The position numbers were made by a program, and so were the translations under genes. A DNA stretch of 6,012 bases from an uncultured bacterium (GTDB lineage: Bacteria; Gemmatimonadota; Gemmatimonadetes; Palauibacterales; KS3-K002): the NCBI GenBank assembly GCA_947581845.1, contig CANPVY010000361.1:1-6012 (forward strand). Direction: 5' to 3'. A model generated the notes under the pieces. It was not told where the DNA came from. It saw nothing but the letters and a program-made list of their open reading frames with translations, and searched no databases. This document shows, in pieces, positions 1 through 4,936 of the stretch (position 1 is the first letter of the stretch; each line of letters opens with the position of its first letter).

Positions 1-334
1 GCGTCCCCTCCACCACAGCTCCAATCGGCGTTTGCGTCCCCGCCGCCTCCAGGAACATCTGCGGCGGGACACCCGCGCTCTCCACCTCGATCACCCCGCC
101 CTCATCGGCTAACCAGAAGTGCAGCTCGCGGGTCTCGGCGTTCCAGGTCACGCTCCCGGGCACCACCATGCCACCCAGCCGCACCGACGTGCCATAGGCG
201 GCGGCGCCCTCGGCCAGAAGCTCGGTCGGAGTCCAGAAGTAGACGAGGCTACGGCCCAGTCCGCCGAAAGCGAAGTAGCCAAAAACGACCAGCACCAGCA
301 CGACACCCCCCGCCAGTGTGAGCTTCTTGTTCAC
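1..334 (-). CDS. ccmE: CcmE, periplasmic heme chaperone of cytochrome c maturation (N-terminal part, runs off left edge)
   Basis: CcmE is the membrane-anchored periplasmic chaperone of System I cytochrome c biogenesis. It receives heme from CcmC and passes it to the CcmF/CcmH lyase. The visible 111 residues begin with a short basic start (NKK), followed by one membrane anchor at about residues 5-24. The family's beta-barrel signature comes next: 'LVYFWTPTELL' (30-40), 'VRLGGMVVPGSV' (51-62), 'LHFWLADEGG' (71-80), and 'GVPPQMF' leading to 'GAVVEG' (88-110). The heme-binding His or Cys and the following Tyr lie further downstream and are cut off. The start is GTG at 334-332: an in-frame stop lies upstream with no ATG, GTG or TTG in between, and AGGTGG (347-342) sits 7 nt ahead. 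The stretch between 'QMF' and 'VVEG' seems a few residues longer than usual. The family call is firm. Downstream ccm genes such as ccmF are expected past the edge but not seen. Confidence 0.9.
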   Translation of the reverse strand, partial: MNKKLTLAGGVVLVLVVFGYFAFGGLGRSLVYFWTPTELLAEGAAAYGTSVRLGGMVVPGSVTWNAETRELHFWLADEGGVIEVESAGVPPQMFLEAAGTQTPIGAVVEGT

Positions 335-561
335 AGCCGACCCACCTGTTCCGTTTGCCCGAGCGGCGAACCCCGATTCTCAGAATGTACCGGCCCCAGG
401 CCGATCCGTCAGCCGATTCCTGTAGACCACTGCTGTCGAGAGCCGCTATAACTTACAAGTATCCGGCATTCAGGCTATAGGTGCCCGTCTGGGCAGTCTG
501 CCCGCCTCGGGCCGCCAAAAGACCGGCCAGCCGTCCAGGCGCCGTCCTCGACGGAAGCTGC
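335..561 (-). other. Long non-coding leader upstream of ccmE with several small hairpins
   Basis: No convincing gene is seen here on either strand; the open frames crossing it have no recognisable protein features. If the promoter at 562-591 is used, ccmE mRNA would carry an untranslated leader of about 220 nt. The stretch contains four perfect short inverted repeats: 376-386 (ATTCT-C-AGAAT), 391-403 (CGGCC-CCA-GGCCG), 491-503 (GGGCA-GTC-TGCCC) and 510-528 (GGCCG, 9-nt loop, CGGCC). None is followed by a T-tract on the minus strand, so they are not intrinsic terminators. They might be operators or RNA structure, or simply follow from the high GC content. Confidence 0.35.
342..347 (-). promoter_or_regulatory. 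Ribosome binding site of ccmE
   Basis: AGGTGG on the minus strand lies 7 nt before the GTG codon at 334-332. It fixes that GTG as the start, because no other start codon exists between it and the upstream in-frame stop. Confidence 0.7.
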
Positions 562-591
562 ATTTTAGGAAAAATCTGTCGTAGCTGTGAA
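562..591 (-). promoter_or_regulatory. Sigma70-like promoter directed towards ccmE
   Basis: Read on the minus strand, TTCACA (591-586) and TAAAAT (567-562) are separated by 18 nt. Each hexamer differs from consensus at one position. The site lies in the most AT-rich patch of this intergenic region, and transcription would start near 555. The sequence match is good, but its use is inferred. Confidence 0.5.
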
Positions 592-629
592 AAGTTTGCC
601 TAATTCCGGGCCGCCGCCGAGCAGGGCGC

Positions 630-658
630 TTGAGAACCAAGTTATTGTCATGTATGGA
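630..658 (+). promoter_or_regulatory. Sigma70-like promoter for the candidate RNA or leader
   Basis: TTGAGA (630-635) and TATGGA (653-658) are separated by 17 nt, predicting a transcript start near 665. It is divergent from the ccmE promoter, with about 110 nt between the two predicted starts. The -10 box matches consensus only partly (T, A, T and a later A). Support comes mainly from the -35 match, the ideal spacing and the strong terminator about 230 nt downstream on the same strand. Confidence 0.4.
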
Positions 659-664
659 CTTACG

Positions 665-922
665 CGGATCGGCAGGGTTTGGGAACGGCCCTTGCACTTT
701 GCAAGAGGCCGAAGGACGGAGTCTCGAGCGTCTTAGCCGGACAGGGAAAACGGCGGGGGAGGGCGACTCAGGGGCTCCGTTCTTTATTGAGGCAGTTTCT
801 TCCGGCCCGTTCTGTTGCTGCTGGCCCCATACGGAGTCAGCCCCACGTTGGAAGAAGCCCTCTGCGCAACGCACATTCTCGCCTCAGCGAACGTCCCGTG
901 GGCCCGGGGCGTTCGCTTTTTT
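665..922 (+). ncRNA. Candidate structured RNA or attenuated 5' leader, about 260 nt
   Basis: This stretch lies between a plausible promoter and an intrinsic terminator and has no credible reading frame; the open frames here run straight through the terminator. Visible structure includes a long hairpin at 686-711 (CGGCC-CTTGCA, CTT loop, TGCAAG-a-GGCCG). A 10-bp helix (one G-U pair) can form between 712-721 and 775-784. An alternative helix joins 771-780 to 831-844 (GGGGCTCCGT with ACGGAG plus CCCC, 4-nt bulge). A possible end-closing helix pairs 672-677 with 860-865. I checked by eye for tmRNA, RNase P and SRP RNA signatures and saw none. A 6S-like fold cannot be excluded. It could be a free-standing small RNA, or a leader whose terminator controls the NTPase gene that starts 100 nt downstream. 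Both promoter use and RNA identity are inferred. Confidence 0.4.
886..922 (+). terminator. Rho-independent terminator
   Basis: A 12-bp stem pairs 886-897 (AGCGAACGTCCC) with 906-917 (GGGGCGTTCGCT), broken only by one T-G wobble, around an 8-nt loop. It is followed directly by a run of six T (917-922, the first paired). The T-tract is on the plus strand only, so the terminator serves rightward transcription. As the NTPase gene begins downstream, the terminated transcript must start upstream, within this intergenic region. Confidence 0.88.
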
Positions 923-974
923 CAGCCCAGACGCGCCCCTTTCCAACCGCCCGTTTGGTCACCACTAGTTGAGT

Positions 975-982
975 GTGCGCAC
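975..982. repeat. 8-bp perfect palindrome upstream of the NTPase gene
   Basis: GTGCGCAC is a perfect palindrome centred about 43 bp before the NTPase start. It could be an operator half-way between terminator and gene, but an isolated 8-bp palindrome is weak evidence in GC-rich DNA. Confidence 0.2.
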
Positions 983-1011
983 GGCAGGGCACCCCCCAAC
1001 TCTGCGAGTCG

Positions 1012-1017
1012 GTGAGG
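1012..1017 (+). promoter_or_regulatory. Ribosome binding site of the NTPase gene
   Basis: GTGAGG lies 4 nt before the GTG start at 1022. The spacing is short, but it is the only purine-rich site near the start. It favours GTG 1022 over the next in-frame GTG, which falls inside the first beta strand. Confidence 0.5.
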
Positions 1018-1021
1018 CCAG

Positions 1022-1594
1022 GTGATAAACGCTGCACAGCTCAGGAGCCAGCCGCCGCGTGTGCTTCTCAGCGGCCGGCCGGGGTGTGGCAAGACGACGG
1101 TGATCCGGCGCGCCGTCGAGCTGATCGGGGCGAGCCGCTGCGTCGGGTTCTACACCGAGGAGCTGCGTGAGCGGGGGCAGCGCATCGGGTTCGACGTCGT
1201 GATGGTCGATGGCCAGCGGGCACCGCTGGCGCGAGTGGGGGCGGCGGGGCCGCGAGTGAGCCGCTACGGTGTGGACGTGCGCAGCTTCGAAGACCTCGCA
1301 GTGGCGCGCCTCGAATCAGCGCTGCGAGGCCGTGTGGCCCGTGTACTGGTGGTGGATGAGATCGGCAAGATGGAGCTATTCAGTGGGCGCTTTTGCGAGG
1401 TGCTGGAGCGCATCTTCGCGCCAGGCGCGCCGTGGGCACTGTTGGGTACGATCCTGGCGGGGCACCACCCTCGAGCCGAGGGGCTCAAGCACCGGCCGGA
1501 CGTGAGCATCGTGGAGGTCACACGGGCGAACCGCGATCGGCTTGCTGCGGATCTGAGTCGGAGTTTCGGCGAGTACTTGCGACGGGCCGGCTAA
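1022..1594 (+). CDS. THEP1/NTPCR-family P-loop nucleoside triphosphatase
   Basis: This complete 190-residue protein matches the THEP1 (NTPase_1) family of cytosolic P-loop enzymes, which hydrolyse nucleoside triphosphates to diphosphates with broad base specificity and whose cellular role is poorly known. The motifs fall in the family order. Walker A is GRPGCGKTT (18-26) directly after the first strand (RVLLS). The family motif 'GFYTEE' (42-47) is followed by 'RIGFDVV'. 'VSRYGVDVRSFE' spans 79-90. Walker B 'VLVVDEIGKMELFS' (108-121) has Asp112-Glu113. A 'LLGTIL' strand (140-145) precedes the C-terminal 'VEVTRANRDRL'. Length is normal for the family. The start is GTG, 13 residues before the core strand. 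The gene is convergent with the pilin operon, 22 bp away, and no terminator is visible between them. It may be controlled by the structured region and terminator upstream. The family call is strong; the biological substrate is unknown. Confidence 0.88.
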   Translation: MINAAQLRSQPPRVLLSGRPGCGKTTVIRRAVELIGASRCVGFYTEELRERGQRIGFDVVMVDGQRAPLARVGAAGPRVSRYGVDVRSFEDLAVARLESALRGRVARVLVVDEIGKMELFSGRFCEVLERIFAPGAPWALLGTILAGHHPRAEGLKHRPDVSIVEVTRANRDRLAADLSRSFGEYLRRAG

Positions 1595-1616
1595 TCCACT
1601 TGCCCGAGCCGGTGAG

Positions 1617-2828
1617 TCAGAACAGCTCCACCCAGGCCCTCCGGGGCAGCAGCCGCGGGCGGGTGAGGCTGGAGAGTCGCAGGGCGCGCATGACCGCGCA
1701 ACGACTGTAGTAGACCCGGGGTTTCACATTCACCATCTCGAGGTCTTCAGCCACGAACGCAGCGCCGTACAGATTCCCCATCCCGTCGAACTCCAGGTCA
1801 TCTTTAGTCAAGATGATGCCGTAGAAGTCGAAGGGCCCACTGAACCTCGCATCGGAGTCGTTGTCAACGCTGCCGCCTACGAGCAGTATTCCCTGAGCGC
1901 TGCCTGCACCGACCAACCTGAGGTTCCCCGTGACGTGGACGATAGGGAAGTAGTTGAAGCAGGGATGGCTCGGATCCTCGGGCGCCCCCCAGTTGTCCGG
2001 GTCGTCGCGATTGCACTCGCCATTCGCTGTGACGCTGGGTCGGGACCCGGCGAAGCTCATGGTGTTGCCAACGCCGACATCGAAGACCAGATCGGCGTAC
2101 GCTATCAGGCTGTCGTAGTTGAGGTCCCCGAAATCGAAGATGTTCGTGCGCGTGAGCGAGGGATCCAGCACGGTTGCAGACGGCCAGCCGGAGATCACTT
2201 CCACCGTGTCGATGCTCGTCGAGCTGCTGTATATGACGCCGGGCAGACTGTCCGGGGGATAGAGGGCACACGCAGCGCTGCTCCAGGCGCCAGGGGGATC
2301 GGAATTGCCGCCATCGATCAGCGGCTGGTTGGCAGGTTTCAGCGTTACGTCGTCGTGGACTTTGACCGCCGCATCGCAGCAGAAGGTCGGGAACCGCGCG
2401 CGGGCGAGGGCGGCCTGCCGCCGCTCTCCCAGATTCGGCCCCCGCGGGCGGCCGACCGCCTCGATGTAGAAGTAGCGCTTCGCGGAATCGGCGGCGCTTC
2501 CAACGCGCACGACCCTGCTGATGTAGGTGCCGCCGCCCTCAAACGTCACCGGCCCGACCGTCAGAGTCTCCCAAGGCGCGATCCAGTTGTAGACGGCCGG
2601 CTCCCAGTTCTCCAGCACGTCGTAGATGCCCGCCTCGCCAGCGTAGAAACTGGTGGTCAGGCTCTTCATGGCGCGTCCAATCTGGAACTCCTGCGACGCG
2701 GAGAAGTAGCCGCCGGCGACCACGGCGGCGAGCAGCACCAGAGCGAAGACGGCCATGGCAAGGGCAAAGCCACCCGAATCGTGCAAGCGGGCGGGAACCC
2801 ACACCGCTGTGTGCCTCGTACTAGCCAT
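1617..2828 (-). CDS. PilX/GspK-like minor pilin with PilX-type N-terminus
   Basis: The 403-residue protein begins with a basic leader ending in Gly-Gly (19-20), followed by Phe21 and a hydrophobic helix to about residue 44. 'SQEFQIGRAMKS' and 'FYAGEAGIYD' (61-70) follow, a pattern typical of PilX N-terminal domains. Mature position +5 is Met25, not Glu, as is common in PilX/GspK proteins that sit at the pilus tip. The rest is beta-rich and extracellular in type. The last third ('GILLVGGSV', 'GPFDFYGIIL', 'GNLYGAAFVAEDLEM', 'YYSRCAVMRAL') looks like repeated short strands, as in related large pilus proteins. Paired cysteines (CC near residue 149 and others) may form disulfides. It overlaps the pilW gene by 8 bp, suggesting translational coupling. 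An alternative GTG start at 2804 has a GAGG 9 nt upstream. As the last gene of the run it has no PilY1 adhesin after it. The PilX-like call is confident; GspK equivalence is inferred from gene order. Confidence 0.78.
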   Translation of the reverse strand: MASTRHTAVWVPARLHDSGGFALAMAVFALVLLAAVVAGGYFSASQEFQIGRAMKSLTTSFYAGEAGIYDVLENWEPAVYNWIAPWETLTVGPVTFEGGGTYISRVVRVGSAADSAKRYFYIEAVGRPRGPNLGERRQAALARARFPTFCCDAAVKVHDDVTLKPANQPLIDGGNSDPPGAWSSAACALYPPDSLPGVIYSSSTSIDTVEVISGWPSATVLDPSLTRTNIFDFGDLNYDSLIAYADLVFDVGVGNTMSFAGSRPSVTANGECNRDDPDNWGAPEDPSHPCFNYFPIVHVTGNLRLVGAGSAQGILLVGGSVDNDSDARFSGPFDFYGIILTKDDLEFDGMGNLYGAAFVAEDLEMVNVKPRVYYSRCAVMRALRLSSLTRPRLLPRRAWVELF

Positions 2829-3645
2829 CGTTACGGAGGTAGGTGCCAGTACCGAGTTGCCGGTAACCCGGGTCGGTCAACGAGCGATAAGTCGGCGCTC
2901 GGACGCTGATGTCGACGCGAACGACCTCAAAGCGATTCCACGTCTGCACGTTGCCGGGTCCATAGTAAGTCAACTGCAGGCCGCCTTCAGCCGGTGGCGC
3001 CAAGGGGCCAGCCACGGGCACGTAATCGAATCCAGGACTGCGATCCCTACGCCCCAACCACCAACGATCGTCCGCCTCAAACAGACCGAAGGCATACGAG
3101 CGGAAGAGGCGCACCGGCGCGCCGACCCAGACTCCCGTCAGATCCCCGGCGACCGTGACCGCGCGCTCCAGTGCCCTGCCCGAGGCACAATCCGGGCCGC
3201 TAGTGGTGATACTGCTCACAAGAAAGGCCTGCCAGGCGTCGTCACTGTTACTCGGGCCATTCTCCACGAACACCAAGACGCTGTCGCCAGCAGTCGTGTT
3301 GAAGTGGCCTGACACGTGGGTCAGCGAGATCACCGAGTTCGCGCCCACGGTCACACTGCAGGCGACGCCGAAGCCGACGGTCGAGCGCAGCGCGACGCTG
3401 TCGCTGGCGATCGCGTACAGATCACCGCCCGTCGCGCTGGCTTCGCGGAGCTCGGAGCTGAGGATCGTCGTCGAGGCGCGCATCGCGTGCCGCGCGTCGA
3501 GGATGCGCGACTGTCGCGCATAGAACCTCTTCTGGGCTGTGAGCGCTTGCAGCGTACCGGCGACGAGAATCCCCGTGAGGGTCATCGCCACGAGCACCTC
3601 AACGAGCGTGAACCCCCGCGAAGGCGCCGTATACTGTAGCCTCAT
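2821..3645 (-). CDS. pilW: PilW/GspJ-like prepilin
   Basis: The 274-residue protein carries a class III (type IV prepilin) signal. A 10-residue basic leader ends in Arg, and cleavage is expected between Gly11 and Phe12 in 'SRGFTLVEV', with the conserved Glu at mature +5 (Glu16). A hydrophobic helix runs to about residue 36. It continues into 'QKRFYARQSRILDARHAMRAS', the amphipathic helix typical of PilW/GspJ, and 'ILSSELREA' follows. The remainder is a beta-rich globular head with Cys96 and Cys153, which could form a disulfide. The ATG overlaps the stop of the preceding pilV gene (ATGA) and the 3' end overlaps the PilX-like gene by 8 bp, so the three are surely one operon. Known role: a minor pilin of the assembly-priming or tip complex in the inner membrane and periplasm. 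Family level is confident; whether it serves a pilus or a type II secretion system is not decidable here. Confidence 0.85.
   Translation of the reverse strand: MRLQYTAPSRGFTLVEVLVAMTLTGILVAGTLQALTAQKRFYARQSRILDARHAMRASTTILSSELREASATGGDLYAIASDSVALRSTVGFGVACSVTVGANSVISLTHVSGHFNTTAGDSVLVFVENGPSNSDDAWQAFLVSSITTSGPDCASGRALERAVTVAGDLTGVWVGAPVRLFRSYAFGLFEADDRWWLGRRDRSPGFDYVPVAGPLAPPAEGGLQLTYYGPGNVQTWNRFEVVRVDISVRAPTYRSLTDPGYRQLGTGTYLRNDG
3503..3521. repeat. Perfect 19-nt inverted repeat inside pilW
   Basis: ATGCGCGA and TCGCGCAT flank a CTG loop, giving a perfect 8-bp stem. It falls in the codons for 'YARQSR' of the pilin helix region. No T-tract follows on either strand, so it is not a terminator. 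It may be a by-product of repeated CGC codons. Confidence 0.4.
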
Positions 3646-3992
3646 CTGGGAATGAGTACGACGATGGTATCGGCCATCTGGCCGCCGCTGCTTTTGTCGT
3701 AGGTCGCGGCGAGGATCACCTTCTTGGGCTCAGCACCCTGAACGGTCCAGTCGAGACGGTAATCGCCCTCGACACGACTGCCCGCCTGCACCGAGTCGTA
3801 CGGCATAGCCTTCAGCAGCTCCGCCTGATCGACGAGCAGCATCGACACATCGGTGTCACGCCGACCGATCCAGAGCTCGGTCGATGCCAGACCGACTGCG
3901 CTGGCGAAGCCCACCACGCCGACGGCGATGATGATCACCGAGATCAACAGCTCGGTCAAAGTGAAGCCGCCCTGGCCCTGGACCTTGCTCAT
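3642..3992 (-). CDS. pilV: PilV/GspI-like prepilin
   Basis: This 116-residue prepilin has a short leader (MSKVQGQGG) with cleavage expected after Gly9, giving mature 'FTLTELLIS' with the conserved Glu at +5 (Glu14). The helix 'LLISVIIIAVGVVGFASAVGLAS' and the following 'LLVDQAELLKAMPYDSV' are typical of PilV/GspI. The open frame extends upstream to 4163 but overlaps fimT there and has no pilin features, so ATG 3992 is chosen. A TAGAGG (4002-3997) overlapping the fimT stop provides a ribosome site, and the leader length is right. The small head (residues 70-116) is short but complete and ends in 'VVLIPR'. It follows fimT by 7 bp and overlaps pilW by 4 bp (ATGA). Known role of the family: a small minor pilin of the tip or initiation complex. 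Confidence 0.85.
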   Translation of the reverse strand: MSKVQGQGGFTLTELLISVIIIAVGVVGFASAVGLASTELWIGRRDTDVSMLLVDQAELLKAMPYDSVQAGSRVEGDYRLDWTVQGAEPKKVILAATYDKSSGGQMADTIVVLIPR

Positions 3993-3996
3993 CAAG

Positions 3997-4002
3997 CCTC
4001 TA
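3997..4002 (-). promoter_or_regulatory. Ribosome binding site of pilV, overlapping the fimT stop codon
   Basis: TAGAGG on the minus strand contains the TAG stop of fimT and lies 4 nt before ATG 3992. It supports the short pilV start over the longer upstream reading and couples pilV translation to the end of fimT. Confidence 0.5.
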
Positions 4003-4521
4003 CCGCCGAATGACAGACCCGCCCAGCGAGAGCTGGACAGTGTCGACGCGATCCATACGCGCGAACTCGATGATCGCGTCATGCGGCTCGCAGACACCTC
4101 CCGAGTAGGCGAGCGCGCGCGCATCGAAGCACAACACTCTGCGAGGCGAGAACAACGTAACACCCCCGTACTCCGCGGCGACGTTCACCACCTTACCGAT
4201 GGTGTCGGTCGCCATCGCGCCGGGGACGCCGGTGTCCACTTCCACCCAAAATTGGCCCCGATCTGCCGCAATGTGCAACCGCCCCTCACGCCCGAACTGA
4301 ACCGCCGCCGCTCGAGCCCGCGCATGAGTATTGACGAAGGCGTCACGCGCACTGCCCACCCGGAACCTGCCTGCCAGCGCGGAAGCCAACGGCAGCGACA
4401 GGCCCAGAAGCAGGGCGATGACCATCATCACCATGACCAGCTCGAGCAAGGTAATACCGCGGCAGCATTTGACTTGGCGGGGGGTGTCCTGTGGGGCCGC
4501 CGCCTCCCGGCGCCAGGACAT
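4000..4521 (-). CDS. fimT: FimT/GspH-like prepilin
   Basis: The 173-residue protein has a 22-residue leader ending 'CCRG', then mature 'ITLLELVMVMMVIALLLGLSLP' split by prepilin peptidase after Gly22, with Glu at +5 (Glu27). A GspH/FimT-type head follows: 'ARDAFVNTHARARAAAVQFGREGRLHI' is the usual helix-to-strand junction, and 'VLCFDARALAYSGGVC' matches the family's late strand pair. Cys131 and Cys144 could form a disulfide. The frame stays open to a TTG at 4566, so the start is uncertain. ATG 4521 is preferred because the leader is already long, but it has no clear Shine-Dalgarno site. TTG 4566, 4560 and 4539 are alternatives. First gene of the four-prepilin operon, 205 bp downstream of tRNA-Cys on the same strand. 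Known role: minor pilin in pilus or pseudopilus initiation. Confidence 0.8.
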   Translation of the reverse strand: MSWRREAAAPQDTPRQVKCCRGITLLELVMVMMVIALLLGLSLPLASALAGRFRVGSARDAFVNTHARARAAAVQFGREGRLHIAADRGQFWVEVDTGVPGAMATDTIGKVVNVAAEYGGVTLFSPRRVLCFDARALAYSGGVCEPHDAIIEFARMDRVDTVQLSLGGSVIRR

Positions 4522-4726
4522 AGGTCGGGGGATTAACAAATTGGCGAAAATCCCGCTCAAGATCAAGACTCACGCCCTAAGTTACGGTACCTCAAGGTGT
4601 TCTAGTCCCGGCTGCGCTGGTCCGCCGTCCCTACAGGACTGAGGCAACCGGACGACCTACCGCAGTCTCCAATTCTCACGCTTTTCCGGCTCGCTTTCAC
4701 GCCGGCGGGATGCCCAGCGGGAGAGG

Positions 4727-4799
4727 AGGCGCCGGTGGGATTCGAACCCACGATAGGGGCTTTGCAGGCCCCCGCCTTAGTCCACTTGGCTACGGCGCC
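4727..4799 (-). tRNA. tRNA-Cys (anticodon GCA)
   Basis: The full cloverleaf can be drawn by hand. The acceptor stem is GGCGCCG with CGGCGCC (7 bp), and the D arm is GCC-11 nt-GGC containing GG. The anticodon stem is GGGGC/GCCCC around loop CTGCAAA, giving anticodon GCA. The variable loop is 4 nt (TATC), and the T arm is GTGGG-TTCGAAT-CCCAC. The discriminator base is U73, the usual identity base for cysteine tRNAs. CCA is not encoded: the following bases read CCT, so the end must be added by the CCA-adding enzyme. Total 73 nt. Confidence 0.97.
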
Positions 4800-4815
4800 C
4801 AATGGCCACCTGTAC

Positions 4816-4843
4816 AAACTAGGTGCCGGCGACGCCCTGTCAA
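4816..4843 (-). promoter_or_regulatory. Sigma70-like promoter of tRNA-Cys
   Basis: On the minus strand a perfect -35 box TTGACA (4843-4838) is followed after 16 nt by TAGTTT (4821-4816). The predicted start near 4809 gives a precursor leader of about 10 nt before the tRNA. The -10 box is imperfect, but position and -35 match fit a tRNA promoter well. The same 137-bp gap must also hold the promoter of the divergent gene at 4937. Confidence 0.6.
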
Positions 4844-4936
4844 ATTCCGCGCGCCCTATCCCGATCGCCCGAATCGACTCATATTACCGACCGCTTCGCC
4901 GCCGCGACCCGAGACCATCACGCGAGCCGTTAGAGC

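Noticed and set aside
470..874. Minus-strand frame of 134 codons in the intergenic region
   Set aside because: It has a low-complexity Arg/Pro/Ser-rich translation and no ribosome site, and it covers the promoter and hairpin elements of both divergent transcripts.
665..922. Identification as 6S, RNase P, tmRNA or SRP RNA
   Set aside because: Conserved signatures of the last three were not found. A 6S-like closing stem is only 6 bp with one wobble, too weak to name it.
630..972. Plus-strand frames of 97-112 codons in the intergenic region
   Set aside because: Both run through the intrinsic terminator at 886-922 and show no protein-like features.
1935..2909. Plus-strand open frame of 324 codons antisense to the PilX-like and pilW genes
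   Set aside because: Composition is Arg/Ala/Gly/Asp-rich without domain features, and it lies opposite two clear prepilin genes. It is a GC-rich shadow frame.
3993..4163. Upstream extension of the pilV frame to 4163
   Set aside because: The extra 57 residues overlap fimT, are Ser/Arg-rich and would bury the prepilin signal. ATG 3992 with its own ribosome site gives a normal leader.
4684..4711. Inverted repeat CCGGC/GCCGG downstream of tRNA-Cys as a terminator
   Set aside because: On the minus strand it is followed by an A-run (AAAA), not a T-run, so it is not an intrinsic terminator for the tRNA.
4882..4887. TATTAC as a -10 box for the 4937 gene
   Set aside because: The position is reasonable (start near 4894), but no -35 hexamer is recognisable at the proper distance.
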